Source of the DNA: Acidobacteria bacterium RIFCSPLOWO2_12_FULL_68_19
GTDB taxonomy: Bacteria; Acidobacteriota; Vicinamibacteria; Vicinamibacterales; UBA2999
DNA: 64,000 nucleotides
Direction of reading: 5' to 3'
NCBI GenBank assembly: GCA_001767525.1
Contig: MELF01000017.1
Location: 137,556-201,555, forward strand
This document shows, piece after piece, positions 28,547-38,110 of the stretch. Numbering within the stretch: the first letter of the stretch is position 1; every line of letters starts with the position of its first letter. The translations under genes were made by a program, and so were the position numbers. The notes beneath the pieces were generated by a model. It did not search any database, had not been told where the DNA came from, and was given only the letters and a program-made list of their open reading frames with translations.

Positions 28547-29877
28547 TGGCGGCCGACCCCGCCGTCGATCGTGTCGATGCACCGTCGCGTTCGCTCATCG
28601 ACGCGTGCGTCCACTGCGGCTTCTGCCTGCCGACATGTCCCACGTACTTGCTGTGGAGCGAGGAAATGGATTCGCCGCGCGGCCGGATCTACCTGATGAA
28701 GGCCGGCCTGGAAGGGCGCGCGGCGCTGACGCCCACCTTCGTGCGACATTTCGACACGTGCCTCGGATGCATGGCGTGCGTGACCGCGTGTCCGTCGGGC
28801 GTGCGGTACGGGCCGCTCATCGAGCGCACACGAACGCAGATCGAGCGCCGCTACAGGCGGCCGCTCGCAGATCGCGTGTTTCGCTCCATGCTGTTCGCGC
28901 TGCTCCCCTACCCGGGACGCCTGCGGATCGCGCTCGCACCGCTCGTCGTTCTCGGGTGGCTGCTCGAAGCGGCCGACCGATCGGGGCTGCTCGGCGTGCT
29001 GCCGCCGCGACTCCGCTCGCTCGTCAGGTTGGCGCCGCCGGTCTCATGGAGCTCGCTGACCGCGCGCGTCCCGGTGGAGACGACGGCTGCCGGCGCCGAA
29101 CGGATGACAGTCGGCCTGCTGACGGGCTGCGTGCAGCGACTGGCCTTTCCGCACGTCAATCAGGCGACGATCAATGTCCTCGCGGCGGAAGGGTGCCGAG
29201 TGGTGGCGCCAGCGGCCCAGGGATGCTGCGGCGCGCTCGCCCTTCACGCCGGCCGGATCGACCAGGCGCGCGCGCTCGCGCGCCAGACGATTGCCGCCTT
29301 CGAGCGCACCGGCGTCGACCGCATCGTCGTCAACGCCGCCGGCTGCGGATCGTGCATGAAGGAGTACGGCGAGCTCTTTGCGGACGACCCGGCATGGGCC
29401 GAGCGCGCGCGCGCCTTCAGCGCGGGTGTGCGCGACGTGTCGGAAGTCCTCGTCGAGCTGGGCGAGCGCCGCGCCCCACGGCATCCGATCCCGGCGCGGG
29501 TCGCGTACCACGACGCCTGCCACCTGGCACACGCCCAGGGCGTCCGCGCCGAGCCGCGCGCCCTGCTGGCGGCCATTCCGGGACTCGACGTACAGACGCC
29601 CGCGGAGAGCGACATCTGCTGCGGGAGCGCCGGGATCTACAACCTGGTGGAGCCCGAGGCCGCCGCGGAGCTGGGAGCCCGGAAGGCGCGGCAACTCGCA
29701 GCGCTCGCGCCGGACTTCGTCGCGACAGCGAACCCCGGCTGCATCCTCCAGATCGCCGCCGCCGGCCGGCGACTGGGCTTCACCTGGCGGATCGTGCACC
29801 CCATCGAGCTCGTCGACGCCTCGATTCGCGGAGGATTTCAACGGGGCCGTGTCGCCGGACCCACCCTCGGTACGTAG
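28546..29877 (+). CDS. glcF: Glycolate oxidase iron-sulfur subunit
   Basis: CVHCGFCLPTCPTY, CLGCMACVTACPSGV, two CCG-type cysteine motifs; TGATG overlap with glcE. Confidence 0.92.
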   Translation: MAADPAVDRVDAPSRSLIDACVHCGFCLPTCPTYLLWSEEMDSPRGRIYLMKAGLEGRAALTPTFVRHFDTCLGCMACVTACPSGVRYGPLIERTRTQIERRYRRPLADRVFRSMLFALLPYPGRLRIALAPLVVLGWLLEAADRSGLLGVLPPRLRSLVRLAPPVSWSSLTARVPVETTAAGAERMTVGLLTGCVQRLAFPHVNQATINVLAAEGCRVVAPAAQGCCGALALHAGRIDQARALARQTIAAFERTGVDRIVVNAAGCGSCMKEYGELFADDPAWAERARAFSAGVRDVSEVLVELGERRAPRHPIPARVAYHDACHLAHAQGVRAEPRALLAAIPGLDVQTPAESDICCGSAGIYNLVEPEAAAELGARKARQLAALAPDFVATANPGCILQIAAAGRRLGFTWRIVHPIELVDASIRGGFQRGRVAGPTLGT

Positions 29878-30127
29878 TTTGCCGCGGACGTTGTCGATCC
29901 ACACCGTCGACCTTTTCGAGAGCCAGTCCTTCAGCCAGACTACTCCCACCCAGTTACAACGGTCCGCCAAGAATGAGACAATTGCGCTATTGACGACCGC
30001 GCCGGCCAGCCATAGGTTGGCGCGTATCGCCGGGCCCTGGGATCCCTCGCAGCGGGAAGGCACGTCGGTCGCATCGGTGGCAAGATCGCCTGGAGAGGCG
30101 GTGAGCATGCGGTCGGGAGATGGGCGA

Positions 30128-31066
30128 ATGCGAAAGCTGGTCGTTCTCATCGTGGCGAGTCTGGTGGGGGTGACCGGTGTCAAGGCCCAGGAGGCGTCTG
30201 CCGGACGCGGGGGGCCACCGCCGGCGGCACCTGCCTGTCCACCAGGCGGCTACTCGCCGCCGTACTACGCCCTGTTCGGACAAAACGGAGGCGATGGACA
30301 GACAGCCTTCGAAATCGCCAGCCCGTGCATCGGCAAAGACGTGCGGGAGGTCGCCGAGGCGATCGGGATGGGCCGCAGCAGGCTGCTGGGCGTCAAGAAC
30401 GTGATCACGATCATGTTCTCCGCGCAGGGCACGATGACCGAGGCGGGCGGGACGGCCAAGCTCAGCAAGGCGGACTTCCACATGGCGTACTACCTGCCGG
30501 CCATGCGGATGTTCCTCAAGGGCACCCGCGCCGACGGCACACCGCTCGAAGAGATTCGCGTCTTCGCGGATCAGTACGCGTGGAACGAAGCCCAGGAGGG
30601 CAGGGGCGCAACGCCAGCGATGAGCACGCTGAATGCCCGCGCGCCGCTTCTCAAGCTGACGCCGTTCGGCGCGATGTGGTCGGTGATCGAGGCCGAGGGC
30701 CACGCCGTGGTCAGCAAGCGCGCGGACGGAAGGACCGTGCTGACCGGCACCTCGCCGCACGACGGCATCGAGGTGTCGGTGACGGTCGACGATCAGCATC
30801 ACAATCTGGGGCCTTACACCGTGGAGGAGACGATCCGGCTTCCGATCGAGGTCACGGCGAAGGCGAACGGTCACGTGTACGGAGCGACGTTTGCCGAGTA
30901 CCGTGATGACATGGAGCCGAATGCGTGGGTCCTCTTCCCGCGCCTGATCAGATGGACCCTCGACGGCAAGCCGTTTGCCGATCTCACCGTCACGTATTTC
31001 CGTTCGAATCCATATGTCGTCTTTCCGGTTCCCGATGTCGTGAAACAAAGATCGCCGTCGTTCTAG
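30128..31066 (+). CDS. Exported protein of unknown function
   Basis: MRKLVVLIVASLVGVTGVKAQ signal; no family recognised in the remainder. Confidence 0.75.
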   Translation: MRKLVVLIVASLVGVTGVKAQEASAGRGGPPPAAPACPPGGYSPPYYALFGQNGGDGQTAFEIASPCIGKDVREVAEAIGMGRSRLLGVKNVITIMFSAQGTMTEAGGTAKLSKADFHMAYYLPAMRMFLKGTRADGTPLEEIRVFADQYAWNEAQEGRGATPAMSTLNARAPLLKLTPFGAMWSVIEAEGHAVVSKRADGRTVLTGTSPHDGIEVSVTVDDQHHNLGPYTVEETIRLPIEVTAKANGHVYGATFAEYRDDMEPNAWVLFPRLIRWTLDGKPFADLTVTYFRSNPYVVFPVPDVVKQRSPSF

Positions 31067-31100
31067 AGACGACTGAGAGCTCACAGAAAGGACTCAAGTA

Positions 31101-31490
31101 ATGGTCAAGCACATCGGCAAGGCGTTCGCCGCGTTTGCAGTGGTGCTGATGGTCACGAGTGCGCCCCTGGCGGCTCATCACTCGGCAGCGGCCGAGTTCG
31201 ACGTGACCAAGGAAATCACGCTGACCGGCGTGCTCACGAAGTTCGAGCTGGTGAACCCGCACACCTGGTTCTACGTGGACGTCACCGGCCCCGATGGAAG
31301 AGTCACCTCGTGGAGATTGGAGGGGCTGAGCCCCAACGGCCTGATCCGACAGGGCCTCAAGATGAGGGACGACTTCAAGCTCGGGGGTACCTATACCTTC
31401 AGGATCGCTCCCGCCAGGAAGGAACCGGCGCTTGGATTCCTGAAGGCGGTGACCGTCAACGGCAAGGAGTACGTCGTCGTCGAACTGTAG
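31101..31490 (+). CDS. DUF6152-like exported protein
   Basis: APLAAHHSAAAEFDVTKEITLTGVLTKFELVNPHTWFYVDV; SD AAAGGA. Confidence 0.8.
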   Translation: MVKHIGKAFAAFAVVLMVTSAPLAAHHSAAAEFDVTKEITLTGVLTKFELVNPHTWFYVDVTGPDGRVTSWRLEGLSPNGLIRQGLKMRDDFKLGGTYTFRIAPARKEPALGFLKAVTVNGKEYVVVEL

Positions 31491-31498
31491 GAGGGCAC

Positions 31499-32437
31499 GT
31501 GGCGTACACAATCCGATCTTCGGGGGCAGCGGCGGTCGCGCTCCTCGCCGCCGTGGTGTCGGTACCGGTGGGGTCGGCGGCTCAGCAGGCGCCGCAGGGC
31601 ACTCCGCAGGTGCCTCCGAGCAACGCGCAGCGGACGGGAAACCTTCCCCTTCGGGACGTGCGAACCTCGTACAGCCCGGCGGGCAAGCGGGTGTCCCCGC
31701 AGGACGGGCTCGTCATGCAGCAGCGGTCGTCGCGGCCGACGCCGCGCGACGCCGACGGCCACCCCGACCTGTCCGGAAACTGGGTGGTGAACTTCCCCAA
31801 CCCGATCGGCACGCCGGGATTGCGCAGGCGCGGGGCGTTCGAACCCGACCAGGCGGTGATGCAGCGCGGCGCGCAATGGAACAAGCCGCTCTACAAACCC
31901 GAGTACTGGGAGAAGGTCAGGAGCCTCGACTTCAGCAAGGCCGACGTCGACCCGAATTACGGGTGCGGCAAACCCAGCGGCGTGCCGCGGCAGAACGTGC
32001 CGTCGCGGATCGTGCAGAAGGACGGACAGATCTGGCTCTTCAACAACGTCACCGACAGCGGCCTTCGCATCCTCCCGCTCGACGGCCGGCCGCGGGACCC
32101 GCAGGACGAGCAGTTCTCGACGTGGAACGGCATGGGGCACGCCCGCTGGGAGGGCGACGTGCTGGTCGTCGAATCGGTCGGGTTCAACGACCAGTCATGG
32201 CTCGGCTGGGAAGGGTACTTCCACAGCGACAAGATGAAGGTGACCGAGCGCTTCCTCCGAGAGGGCGATCTGCTCTTCTACACCTTCACCGTGGACGATC
32301 CGGAGGTGCTGATGGAACCCTGGACGTCGTACACGTATGTCAGGAGGTTGAACCCGAACCCCTCGCGCATCGACGAGGCGGCACCGTGCGACGAGCGCGA
32401 TATCGACCTGCTGGTAGACCCGTTCTTGCGCGGCTGA
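31499..32437 (+). CDS. Exported 'DGxPDxxGxW' family protein, paralogue 1
   Basis: RDADGHPDLSGNWVV...RWEGDVLVVESVGFNDQSWLGWEGYFHSDKMKVTERF; GTG start. Confidence 0.75.
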   Translation: MAYTIRSSGAAAVALLAAVVSVPVGSAAQQAPQGTPQVPPSNAQRTGNLPLRDVRTSYSPAGKRVSPQDGLVMQQRSSRPTPRDADGHPDLSGNWVVNFPNPIGTPGLRRRGAFEPDQAVMQRGAQWNKPLYKPEYWEKVRSLDFSKADVDPNYGCGKPSGVPRQNVPSRIVQKDGQIWLFNNVTDSGLRILPLDGRPRDPQDEQFSTWNGMGHARWEGDVLVVESVGFNDQSWLGWEGYFHSDKMKVTERFLREGDLLFYTFTVDDPEVLMEPWTSYTYVRRLNPNPSRIDEAAPCDERDIDLLVDPFLRG

Positions 32438-32507
32438 TCACGATTCACGTCTGCCGTCAACGAACGTAGGGCGCTGGCGCGGGATCGTCAATCGCCCCGC
32501 GGCCGTA

Positions 32508-32528
32508 CCCGGCGCACCAGGCGCCGGG
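32508..32528. terminator. GC hairpin between convergent genes (candidate bidirectional terminator)
   Basis: CCCGGCGC-ACCAG-GCGCCGGG, perfect 8-bp stem; no clear U tract. Confidence 0.4.
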
Positions 32529-32554
32529 CGCGGCCGACACTGGCACGCCCCACA

Positions 32555-35548
32555 TCAGAACGCGAGACGGATACCGAGCTGCAGCACGCGCGGCCCGTAG
32601 GCGATGTTGCTGTTGAACGACGGGCGGCCGTACAGGGCGTTGCTCTCGTTGGTCACGTACGATCCGTAGTTGGCATGGTTGAAGATGTTGAAGACTTCGA
32701 ACATGCCGTCGAGGCGCATGGCGCCGCCAATCGGGATCCGCTGCTGCAGCCGGAGATCCACGCGGTGAATCGACTCGCCGCTGAAGCCGTTCCGGGCGAC
32801 GATCGAGCCGTCGGCGCGCAGCCGCTGCTCGTTCGAGCCGCCGACCTGGTTCGCGGTCGGCGCCTGTCCTCCCTCACCACGCCGGTCGACGCCCGTGTTG
32901 ACCGCGAGCCGCTCGCCGGCGCCGTAGAAGTAGATGCCGCTCACCTGGAAACCCCGGCCGACGTCCCAGATGCCGTTGGCGGTGACCCGGTGACGTTGAT
33001 CGCCAACCGCGTAGGTGTACTCGCCGCCCATATCCGGCGCCAGCGCAAACGGGATCGGCCCGTGCTGCGCCAGGCCGTCGTCCCCGATGAACCACTGCTC
33101 CCGGCGTGGATACGCGTCCTTGAAATGGGCGAGCGTGTAGCTGGCTGAGAACTGCCAGTTGTCGCTGTATCGCTTGGTGAACGTGAAGTCGGTGCCGTAG
33201 TAGTTGGACCATCCGGCCAGCCACTCGAAGTTCACGGTGCCCCATCCCGGAAACGGCCGCCGGCTGACATCGCTGAACGGGTAGTTGGCCCCGGTCGCCT
33301 GGTTGTACGACAGGTTGCCGTTCGTCGAGCTCTCCTCGCGCCGCCCGGCCGTGTAGTTGAAGTTCACTTCAACGACCGCGACGGTGCCCACCTGCCGCTG
33401 CACGCCCGCGCCGGCTTGATGGCTGTACTGCGGCGGACGCCCGGCGTAGCCGATCTCCTGCACGAGCGACCTGTACGAGCAGCGCGGCGCCGAGCGGTTC
33501 ACGTCGCAGGCGTTTCCGAGCGCCTGCTCCCACGTCGGCTTCGGTCCGCCCCACTCCCCTTCCGGGCTGGGCCCGGTCCCGTGCCAGTTCGGCACGAAGT
33601 CCGCCCGGCCGTCAGGAAAGATCTGCTCCTCGAAGCGTGGGCAGTCATTCGACTCGAACGTGCACCGGTAACCGACCGACTGCTGCACGGCGTCGTTCGG
33701 CTGGAACGCGAAGAAGAGCCCGTAGCCGCCCCGGAGGACCGTCCGATCGTCGAGACGCAGGTTCACCCCCAGCCGCGGCGCGAAGTTCGCCTTGTTCCGT
33801 GGAAGATCGCCCGGCAGCCACGGCCGGAATTCGAGCTTCTCGTTGTTCCCGTTGCTGTCGAAGTCGTAGCGCAGGCCGACGTTGAGCGTCAGCCGGTCGT
33901 TGACGCGCCAGTCGTCCTGCGCCCAGCCTGCGAACAGATGACGCGTCACGTCGTAGGTATGCTCGGTGCTGGATTTCGCATGGAAGACCCAGCGGGTGAT
34001 CGGCGTCAGCGGCTGCAGGTTCCACGTCGAAGGATCGTTCCAGACGGGGAAGAGCGCCTCCAGGTTCGCCGGCGCCGGACCGCCCGTGGCGTCGATCTGG
34101 CCCATGCACCGCAGGCACCAGCGGAAATCGTTGTAGAACCGCATGTATTCGCCGCCGAGCTTCACGTCATGACGCCCCCGCCAGTCGAACGACGTGGTGA
34201 GATCATCGCGGACGTTCGCCGTGTCCTGGACGATGTTCAGCGGGTTGATGCCGATGTTGAAACCACGCACGTTGACGAGCACCGTTCCGCCGTTCAGGAC
34301 CGGATGGTAGGGCATCGTCTCTTGTCCCTTCCACGTCAGCGTGGCGGAGCCGTCGCGCCGTTCGTAGAAGGTGGCGCCGCCTCTGACTTCGTTGACCGAG
34401 CGGTTGCTCAGCACTTGTGTGAAGGAGCCGACGTACTGGCTCGATATCCGTCCGTGCCGCCCCATGTTGATCGGGTGCTCGGTCGACCCTCCCCCGCCAC
34501 GCTGTACGTGGAACCACCGGTTGTAGGCCGACACCCGGCCCGAGATCCGGGTCTGAGGGGTGATCTGGTAGTCCACGCGCCCGATCGGCTTGTGCGTCCG
34601 ATCGGTGAACGCGAGGTCCATGTTGAAGGAGGGATACGGCGTGCTGTAGACGAACGTCTTCGGCTCGCGCTCGTACTCGTAGGCGCCGAAGAAGTGCAGC
34701 CGGTCGCGGATGATCGGACCGCCCACGGTGCTGCTGAGCTGCTGATTCGAGTAGGGGAGAACCCGATTGGCGACGAAATCCTCCGAGTTGAACCTGTCGT
34801 TCCGGAAGTAGCCGCCGACCGTGCCGGTGAAGTCGTTCGTCCCCGACTTGGTGATCGCGTTCACGACCATGCCGGCCGAACGTCCGACGCTCGCGTCGAA
34901 GCGGTTCTGCACCACCTGGAACTCCGCAATCGCGTCACGACTCCATTGCGGCTGCTCGTCGTCGCCACTCGAGTGATAGTTCGTCGTGACCTGCTGGCCG
35001 TCGACGTTGGTCTGCGAATAGCTCTGCCGGGGCTGCACGTACCCGCCCGACTCGTTCCGGCGCGCCCCGGGCGTCAGCAGCGCCAGGTCCATCCAGTTGC
35101 GGCCGTTGATGGGGAGTTCCTCTACTTGTCGCGGATCGATGTTGGAGGCGACGATCGAGGCGGTGGTGTCGATGAGCGGCGCCTCGCCCGTGACCGTCAC
35201 CGTTTCCTGCAGCGCCGCCGGCGCCAGCTGCAGCGCGAGGTTCACCTGCTGCCCGAGCAGCAACTGGAGATTCGTGCGGGTGACGGTCTGAAACCCCGAC
35301 AACCGCGCCGTCACGCGGAACGTGCCGACGCGCACCGGCATACGGAAGCTGCCGGTGCCGTCCGTGACCGCCTCGAACGTATTGCCGGACGCCTCATGGA
35401 CCGCCACGACGGTCACACCAGGCAGTACGCCGCCCGTGGTGTCGGCAACGGTGCCCATCAGGACGGCTTCTTGCGCTTCACCGGCCGCCGGCCACATCAC
35501 GATCACCGCGATCATGAGCAGCCATCGGCCCATCTTGGACCTTCTCAT
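32555..35548 (-). CDS. TonB-dependent receptor, Oar-like (second copy)
   Basis: QEAVLMGTVADTTGGVLPGV, ETVTVTGEAPLID, ELPINGRNWMDL, C-terminus RVLQLGIRLAF; SD GGGAGGAGAC before ATG. Confidence 0.9.
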   Translation of the reverse strand: MRRSKMGRWLLMIAVIVMWPAAGEAQEAVLMGTVADTTGGVLPGVTVVAVHEASGNTFEAVTDGTGSFRMPVRVGTFRVTARLSGFQTVTRTNLQLLLGQQVNLALQLAPAALQETVTVTGEAPLIDTTASIVASNIDPRQVEELPINGRNWMDLALLTPGARRNESGGYVQPRQSYSQTNVDGQQVTTNYHSSGDDEQPQWSRDAIAEFQVVQNRFDASVGRSAGMVVNAITKSGTNDFTGTVGGYFRNDRFNSEDFVANRVLPYSNQQLSSTVGGPIIRDRLHFFGAYEYEREPKTFVYSTPYPSFNMDLAFTDRTHKPIGRVDYQITPQTRISGRVSAYNRWFHVQRGGGGSTEHPINMGRHGRISSQYVGSFTQVLSNRSVNEVRGGATFYERRDGSATLTWKGQETMPYHPVLNGGTVLVNVRGFNIGINPLNIVQDTANVRDDLTTSFDWRGRHDVKLGGEYMRFYNDFRWCLRCMGQIDATGGPAPANLEALFPVWNDPSTWNLQPLTPITRWVFHAKSSTEHTYDVTRHLFAGWAQDDWRVNDRLTLNVGLRYDFDSNGNNEKLEFRPWLPGDLPRNKANFAPRLGVNLRLDDRTVLRGGYGLFFAFQPNDAVQQSVGYRCTFESNDCPRFEEQIFPDGRADFVPNWHGTGPSPEGEWGGPKPTWEQALGNACDVNRSAPRCSYRSLVQEIGYAGRPPQYSHQAGAGVQRQVGTVAVVEVNFNYTAGRREESSTNGNLSYNQATGANYPFSDVSRRPFPGWGTVNFEWLAGWSNYYGTDFTFTKRYSDNWQFSASYTLAHFKDAYPRREQWFIGDDGLAQHGPIPFALAPDMGGEYTYAVGDQRHRVTANGIWDVGRGFQVSGIYFYGAGERLAVNTGVDRRGEGGQAPTANQVGGSNEQRLRADGSIVARNGFSGESIHRVDLRLQQRIPIGGAMRLDGMFEVFNIFNHANYGSYVTNESNALYGRPSFNSNIAYGPRVLQLGIRLAF

Positions 35549-35860
35549 GTCTCCTCCCGCGTCCTTGGTGATCGGTTGAACCCGAATCGCCGCACAGCTC
35601 CGGGCCCATTCGGGTATTCGAGGGTGCCGTATTCTAGGACCGGCGCTCGAGTCGGTCAATGCGTCGGAGCGGGGTCCCGGGCGCGCAACAGGGTCAACCA
35701 CGACCGATCGAGCGTGAGTGGCGCGCGCGAACAGCGCGCGACCGCGAAGCCGAGCGCCTGCGGGGTCGCCGGTGAGAGATTTTCCCCGGCGAGGTGTTTC
35801 CCGGCGCCTGACGTGGGGTCGCCTTCTGTGGGCTCGGCGAACGGATTGGAATGAGGCGAT

Positions 35861-35892
35861 GCAGGGGGGGGCTGACGGCCGCCCCCCTCTGC
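35861..35892. terminator. Strong GC hairpin immediately 3' of the diheme protein gene
   Basis: GCAGGGGGGGGC-TGACGGCC-GCCCCCCTCTGC, 12-bp stem with one G.T pair; lacks a U tract. Confidence 0.45.
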
Positions 35893-35904
35893 GGGATGTG
35901 TAAC

Positions 35905-36780
35905 CTACGAACAGCTGTTGCCGGCGCGCTGACCGCGGACCCAGGCGGCCAGTACCTGCCACTCAGGATCGTCTTTGCTCTGCCAGCGTCGTACGCCGTT
36001 GTGGGCGTACGAGCCTCCGCCGTCGGGATGCAGCGGCTTGATCATGAACCGGCTCTGATCGGGGTTGCCGGGAATGATCAATCGTGAGATCACCTGGAAC
36101 GCCCGCTTGGCTTCTTCGTCGTTCCACGCCGTCCGGCCTTCTCCGGGCACGGGCGCGAAGCCGATCTGGCCGGCGCCGTGGCAGTTGCTGCACCGGACGT
36201 GCCCCTCGCGGGGAGTCTGGAAGACGCGCTGCACGCACGAGCGGAAGAACTCGAAGTCCACCGTCGGATCGGGCGGCGGCACGTACCGATCGGACGGCAG
36301 GCTCTTGATCCACGCCAGCACGGACTGGTACTCCGGATCGTCGCGGGAGGTCCAGAACGTGCCGCCGGTGTGCATCAGGCCGCCTGCGGCCGGGGCGAGC
36401 GGCTTGAGCAGCAGTCGGCTCCGCTCCGGCTCCGCCGTGTTGATGAGCTTGGTGACGACATCGAAGTTGCGCCGCGATTGCTCCGCGGTCCATCCGGCGT
36501 CGGTTGCGGGCGTGTCGAGGCTGAACCGCAGCGGCCGCACCTGCCAGGTGTGGCACATCACGCACGACGCGTAGCCTGGGCTCGTCCCGCCGCGAGGCTT
36601 GAGGAACACCGATTCGATGGTCGTGCGAAACGATGCGACGTTGGCGTCCGAGGGGCCTGCGGAGGCCTGTGCCGAGGCCGACGCCCCCGGCGGAGCCGAG
36701 TCGGCCCGGCTCGACGTTGCCAGACCGACGGCCAGGAAGAAGAGCACTGCGTACCACACGCGTCGCTGTCCACTGGTCAT
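35905..36780 (-). CDS. Exported diheme c-type cytochrome-like protein
   Basis: Signal peptide; two CxxCH motifs (CVMCH, CSNCH). Confidence 0.8.
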   Translation of the reverse strand: MTSGQRRVWYAVLFFLAVGLATSSRADSAPPGASASAQASAGPSDANVASFRTTIESVFLKPRGGTSPGYASCVMCHTWQVRPLRFSLDTPATDAGWTAEQSRRNFDVVTKLINTAEPERSRLLLKPLAPAAGGLMHTGGTFWTSRDDPEYQSVLAWIKSLPSDRYVPPPDPTVDFEFFRSCVQRVFQTPREGHVRCSNCHGAGQIGFAPVPGEGRTAWNDEEAKRAFQVISRLIIPGNPDQSRFMIKPLHPDGGGSYAHNGVRRWQSKDDPEWQVLAAWVRGQRAGNSCS

Positions 36781-36805
36781 GAGGGTTGCTCTCCGAAAAT
36801 CCACG

Positions 36806-37978
36806 TCAGCGACCCGCAGCCTGGGTCGGCGCCTGGACCGCGTTGCTCGCAGTCGGGGTGTTCACACGGTTCAACGGCAGGATGGCGGTGCTGATCCGGG
36901 CCGGGCGCGCGCCGGTCCTGATCTTCGCGACGATCTGACGCTTCTGCAGGTCCACGGCAAGCGTGTGATCGGATCCCGAGACGGCCACGTACATGTACCG
37001 GCTGTCCGGCGTCGGCGTCATCCAGTTCGCCGTCGGACCCACTTCGACCGACCCGATGTACTTCAGATCCGGCAGCGTCCAGCCGTAGATCCGGCTGTCG
37101 AGGCGGCTCGACGCCCAGACGGCGGAGCGGTCCGGCAGCACTTCGAGCCCGTGCATGTCGCCGCCCTGGATGCCGTCGGCGTTCTGGCGCCATAGCGGCA
37201 GCGGCGGCGGCCACAGCATGTCGACGACCTTGTGCGTGCTCCAGTCGATGACCCAGACCGCATTGATGCGGGCCGCCTGCGCGAACATCCGCTTCGTGGA
37301 GCCGTCGGGATTCGCCTCGAACGCCATCGGCCGCACTTCGTGGTTGTCCCGGCCGTACTGCCGGTGCCCGGTCAGCTCCATGCTCCACACCACCGTGTCG
37401 GTCGCGGCGTCGATCACTTGAATGGTCGGCTCGCCGGGCTCCGGGTCGCCGGCAAGGCCGGCCACGACGAAGTTCTCGTCCGGCGTCACGTAGGTGTTGT
37501 GGACCGGATGGTGGACGGGAATGCTGCGCACCAGTGTGTGCGTCGTGATGTCGATGACGTCGAGGAGTGCACGACCCTGCGCGCGCTGGCGGATCGCCGC
37601 GTAGATCTTCTTGTGCTTCTTGTTGACCGCGATCTTGTTCGGCCGCGCGGACAGCTTGATCTGCTGGACGCGCTGCAGCGTGACCGTGTCGAACACGTCG
37701 ACCGTCTGCTCCTGCTCGTTCGAGCAGTAGTAGTACAGCCCGTCCGGATGGGTCGTCAGATTGTGCGCGTGCGGACAGCCCCGAATGAGGCCCACGACCT
37801 GATTGACGGTCGGATCGATGATGTGGTGGACGGTTCCGGCGTTGTTGCTCTGCAGGATCCGCACGGCGACTCCCTTGTAGGAGTCGAGCCGCGGCACGCC
37901 CTGCGCCGCCGTCAGTGCCGTAAGAAGCAGGATGCCGAAAGCCGTCAGCCATCCGCGAATAGCCGGTGAACGGGTCAT
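36806..37978 (-). CDS. Exported YVTN/YncE-like beta-propeller protein
   Basis: Repeated ...VIDITTHTLV..., VIDAATDTVVWS, VAVSGSDHTLAVDLQKRQIVAKI; SD GGAGGT before ATG. Confidence 0.78.
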   Translation of the reverse strand: MTRSPAIRGWLTAFGILLLTALTAAQGVPRLDSYKGVAVRILQSNNAGTVHHIIDPTVNQVVGLIRGCPHAHNLTTHPDGLYYYCSNEQEQTVDVFDTVTLQRVQQIKLSARPNKIAVNKKHKKIYAAIRQRAQGRALLDVIDITTHTLVRSIPVHHPVHNTYVTPDENFVVAGLAGDPEPGEPTIQVIDAATDTVVWSMELTGHRQYGRDNHEVRPMAFEANPDGSTKRMFAQAARINAVWVIDWSTHKVVDMLWPPPLPLWRQNADGIQGGDMHGLEVLPDRSAVWASSRLDSRIYGWTLPDLKYIGSVEVGPTANWMTPTPDSRYMYVAVSGSDHTLAVDLQKRQIVAKIRTGARPARISTAILPLNRVNTPTASNAVQAPTQAAGR

Positions 37979-38110
37979 CGTGACCTCCATCGAACGTTCG
38001 TACTGCCGCCTTGACGGGAACTCCAGCGCGCGGATGTTGCGCGCCGGGGTGCGCTGGGGTCTCCCATGAGAGGCTTTAGGGTACCACGAAGTCGCAACGG
38101 AGGAAGCCCT

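Noticed and set aside
29880-30107. Minus-strand fragment (…CNWVGVVWLKDWLSKRSTVWIDNVRGKLRT…) as a gene remnant
   Set aside because: Plausible-looking peptide but no family recognised and no start or ribosome site; left uncalled pending blastx.
35700-35760. GCGCGC-rich foldback in the spacer upstream of TBDR2
   Set aside because: Expected by chance in CG-rich sequence; no conserved motif or repeat partner seen.
32555-35962. 1135-aa start for TBDR2
   Set aside because: Upstream extension is Arg-rich non-homologous spacer; ATG at 35548 has a strong SD and signal peptide.
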